The notes beneath the pieces were generated by a model. It was not told where the DNA came from. It ran no database searches and was given only the letters and a program-made list of their open reading frames with translations. A DNA stretch of 8,485 nucleotides from a bacterium (GTDB lineage: Bacteria; AUK180): the NCBI GenBank assembly GCA_021162505.1, contig JAGGYO010000285.1:1-8485 (forward strand). Reading direction: 5' to 3'. Of the stretch, positions 6,693 through 8,485 are shown piece after piece. Positions within the stretch are counted from its first letter, which is position 1; each line of letters begins with the position of its first letter. The position numbers were made by a program, and so were the translations under genes.

Positions 6693-8145
6693 ACTTAACA
6701 ATATATCCAAGGTCTTTGGTAATTCTTATGCAAATAAGAATGTAGAACTCAAGATCAATAAGGGTGAAATTCTATCTATTCTGGGAGAGAATGGTGCCGG
6801 TAAAACGACCTTGATGCGCATCTTAACGGGGATCTATTCCCCTGATTCAGGTGAAATATTGTATAAAGGAGAAAATATACTGCCATTGGACCCAGAGAAG
6901 GCGAGAACACTATCCATTGGAATGGTCCATCAGCATTTCTTATTAATGGATAATTTGCAGGTCTGGGAAAATATTGTTCTTGGCAATGAGGAAAAGATAC
7001 TTCTTGATAAAAAAAAGATCATTGAAAAGATCAGGGACATAGAAGAACAATACTCTTTGAAGGTTGACCCCGAAAAGTTTATTCGCGACATAGGAATAGG
7101 ATTAAAACAGCAGGTTGAACTTTTAAAGTTATTGTACCGTGATTTTGATATTTTAATTTTTGATGAGCCCACGGCATTATTGATACCGGAGGAAATTGAA
7201 TCACTGTATGAGATCTTTAAAAAGTTGAGATTAGCAGGTAAATCCATAATTTTTATTACCCATAAATTGGATGAGATATTTAAAATTGCCGATAGAGTAG
7301 TTACATTATCAAAAGGAGAGATATTGGGGGATATTGATATTAAGAATACTTCCAAAAATGAATTGATAAACCTCCTTTTCCGATCAGGAAAAAGAACGGT
7401 CAACCCTGTTCCGGATTCTGATTTCAACGGACATTTGACCATTTCTTATGCAAATGTCAAAGGGAAATTGAATATTAAAGATCTTAATATTAGGGCAGGC
7501 GAGGTATTCGGTATTGCAGGTATTGAAGGCAATGGCCAGAAAACCTTATTTGACCTTCTCTTTAAAATTATACCCGGAGAAAAACGGGTTGTTTTTAACG
7601 GAAAGGACATTACAAATGATATCAGAGACCATATTGCCCTTATACCCGAGGATCGGCACCATGAATCGCTTATACTTCAGTATGATCTTAAAAAAAATTT
7701 CCTATTGAATTCAAGTAATTTAAAAGAGTCCGGCCAATGGGGATTTATTCAAGAGAAACGCATTAGTAAAAAGGTAAGGACTATTGTCAATAAGATGAAT
7801 GTAAAGGTAATGAATGAAGAAGAGAATATGGAAAATCTATCCGGCGGGAATCAGCAAAAATTTATTCTGGGTAGGGAATTATTAGGGGAGAAGGCAATCA
7901 TAATTGCAAAAAATCCAACAAGGGGATTGGACTTTGAAAGCACTAATTTTGTTCATAATTTCATCATAAAAAAACGAAATGAAGGGAAGGTCATTCTTTT
8001 GATCTCTACGGAATTAGAGGAACTCATGAAAATAAGTGATCGCCTGGGCGTTATATTCCGTGGCCGGATCATTAAGGTCTTTGAAAAAGCTGATTTCAAT
8101 ACAATAGATATAGGTAATGCTATGCTTGGATTAAAGGAGAATTAA
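6670..8145 (+). CDS. Nucleoside-type ABC transporter ATP-binding protein with two nucleotide-binding domains
   Basis: This 491-residue protein has two fused ABC ATPase domains, as in the BMP-linked NupA/YufO and RbsA/MglA classes. The first domain has Walker A GENGAGKTT (39-47), a Q-loop glutamine in HQHF (Gln88), Walker B ILIFDEPTA (161-169) with catalytic Glu166, and the switch His198 in ITHKLDE. Its signature is the variant IGIGLKQQVE (141-150). The second domain has the reduced loop GIEGNGQKTL (284-293), a canonical LSGGNQQK signature (390-397), and IIIAKNPTRGLD (410-421) in place of a catalytic DEP. This asymmetry is typical of the class, so ATP hydrolysis is expected mainly at one site. 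Its start lies 23 bases inside the lipoprotein gene; GAGGG at 6651-6655 is 14 bases upstream, further than usual, so coupling is likely. It should energise the importer that uses the preceding lipoprotein. The two permease genes expected for such a system are not in the window. Confidence 0.93.
   Translation: MSQRLIIELNNISKVFGNSYANKNVELKINKGEILSILGENGAGKTTLMRILTGIYSPDSGEILYKGENILPLDPEKARTLSIGMVHQHFLLMDNLQVWENIVLGNEEKILLDKKKIIEKIRDIEEQYSLKVDPEKFIRDIGIGLKQQVELLKLLYRDFDILIFDEPTALLIPEEIESLYEIFKKLRLAGKSIIFITHKLDEIFKIADRVVTLSKGEILGDIDIKNTSKNELINLLFRSGKRTVNPVPDSDFNGHLTISYANVKGKLNIKDLNIRAGEVFGIAGIEGNGQKTLFDLLFKIIPGEKRVVFNGKDITNDIRDHIALIPEDRHHESLILQYDLKKNFLLNSSNLKESGQWGFIQEKRISKKVRTIVNKMNVKVMNEEENMENLSGGNQQKFILGRELLGEKAIIIAKNPTRGLDFESTNFVHNFIIKKRNEGKVILLISTELEELMKISDRLGVIFRGRIIKVFEKADFNTIDIGNAMLGLKEN
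8136..8139 (+). promoter_or_regulatory. Ribosome binding site for the PqqD-like gene
   Basis: GGAG in the last codons of the ATPase gene lies 6 bases before the ATG at 8146. It fixes the start of this small gene and shows that it is translated as part of the transporter operon. Confidence 0.7.
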
Positions 8146-8442
8146 ATGTTTGATGACAATGCAAAATTTAAATTAAATGATTTTATCACATTTTCTGAAA
8201 TAGAAGAAAATGGGAAAAAGGAGATCGTAATTTACCACGGAGATAATGAAACTTATTATAGTTTAAATGCAATGGGGACAAATATTTTAAAGATGATACA
8301 CGAAGATAATCTTACATTCTCACAAATGGTGAAGGATATTACCGGAGTGTATAAAGTGGATGAAAATATTGCGCAAAAAGATGTGGAATCCATGATAAAA
8401 GATCTAATTGAAGAAAAGATAATATCCCTCATAAATGAGTAA
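8146..8442 (+). CDS. PqqD-like small protein (RiPP recognition element fold)
   Basis: This 98-residue protein fits the PqqD family. An N-terminal beta region (about 10-40) with alternating hydrophobic residues leads to YYSLNAMGTNILKMI (37-51), which corresponds to the PqqD 'Y-LN--G--I--LI' core. After that come a helix-turn segment with LTFSQMVKDI (56-65), VYKVDENIAQKDVESMIKDL (68-87) and a closing KIISLI. In PqqD and related RiPP systems this winged-helix-like domain (the RiPP recognition element) binds the leader of a precursor peptide and delivers it to a radical SAM or other modifying enzyme. No radical SAM gene, precursor-like peptide or cleavage protease is in the window, so the partner is unknown. 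It abuts the ATPase gene with no gap and overlaps the next reading frame by 8 bases. Stand-alone PqqD-like proteins outside PQQ clusters are common, so PQQ synthesis should not be assumed. Confidence 0.8.
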   Translation: MFDDNAKFKLNDFITFSEIEENGKKEIVIYHGDNETYYSLNAMGTNILKMIHEDNLTFSQMVKDITGVYKVDENIAQKDVESMIKDLIEEKIISLINE

Positions 8443-8485
8443 TTTTTTTAAAGTGATCTTTCTCATTCAATTGATAATATATACG
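8435..8485 (+). CDS. 5' end of a further gene, truncated by the window edge, hydrophobic N-terminus
   Basis: An ATG at 8435, overlapping the PqqD-like gene by 8 bases, opens a frame of 17 codons that reaches the last base without a stop. The peptide begins MSNFFKVIFLIQ and continues LIIYT, a short polar start followed by a hydrophobic run, as in a signal anchor or first membrane helix. The 8-base overlap is the same as at 719-726 and suggests translational coupling; no strong Shine-Dalgarno site is visible. It could be an ABC permease of the upstream transporter or a membrane-associated protein working with the PqqD-like protein. Seventeen residues cannot separate these. Confidence 0.5.
   Translation, partial: MSNFFKVIFLIQLIIYT

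Noticed and set aside
6930..7442. 170-codon open frame on the minus strand inside the ABC ATPase gene
   Set aside because: It lies wholly opposite a strongly supported gene, is Ser/Ile/Phe-rich in the manner of antisense translation, and has no domain.
7514..7708. 64-codon + strand frame inside the ABC ATPase gene
   Set aside because: It is an out-of-frame reading of the second NBD with no motif or ribosome binding site.
1..8485. CRISPR arrays, transposases, integrases, attachment sites or rRNA
   Set aside because: No regularly spaced direct repeats, mobile-element enzymes, terminal inverted repeats with target duplications, or rRNA-like sequence were seen.

Overview
The window is AT-rich bacterial DNA carrying a single, tightly packed run of genes, all on the + strand. 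From about 301 to the end no junction has more than 2 untranslated bases, and most genes overlap by 1 to 23 bases or abut exactly. No terminator or intergenic promoter is visible after the first gene, so the simplest reading is one long operon that enters or starts near the left edge and continues past the right edge. The standard code, Shine-Dalgarno sites (GGAG) and a lipobox lipoprotein indicate a bacterium. AT-richness, a GlmL-type ASKHA protein and many poorly characterised partners would suit an uncultured or anaerobic lineage, but the phylum cannot be fixed from this sequence.

Layout: (1) 1-300 is AT-rich leader DNA with small inverted repeats and no convincing gene. (2) 301-1033 holds two small uncharacterised genes: a two-helix membrane protein with a PH-like tail, and a 104-residue protein with a GSQ motif. 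(3) 1036-3991 holds a 611-residue GlmL/MutL-family ASKHA protein followed by a 372-residue protein combining a barrel-sandwich-like N-terminus with a KOW-like C-terminus. (4) 3991-5675 holds a cytoplasmic patatin-like hydrolase and a TIM-barrel metal enzyme of the xylose isomerase-like/endonuclease IV superfamily. (5) 5676-8145 holds a BMP/PnrA-type nucleoside-binding lipoprotein and a double-NBD ABC ATPase of the matching transporter class. (6) 8146-8442 is a PqqD-like small protein (RiPP recognition element fold), followed by the first 17 codons of another overlapping gene that is cut by the window edge.

How the genes may work together: the lipoprotein and ATPase clearly form two parts of a nucleoside (or related ligand) importer whose permeases are not in view. 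The small GSQ protein, GlmL-like protein and sandwich/KOW protein look like a functional module, although no glutamate mutase or other B12 mutase subunit is present, so the classical GlmL role is not supported here. The most unusual features are this orphan GlmL module and the PqqD-like protein inserted directly behind the transporter ATPase.
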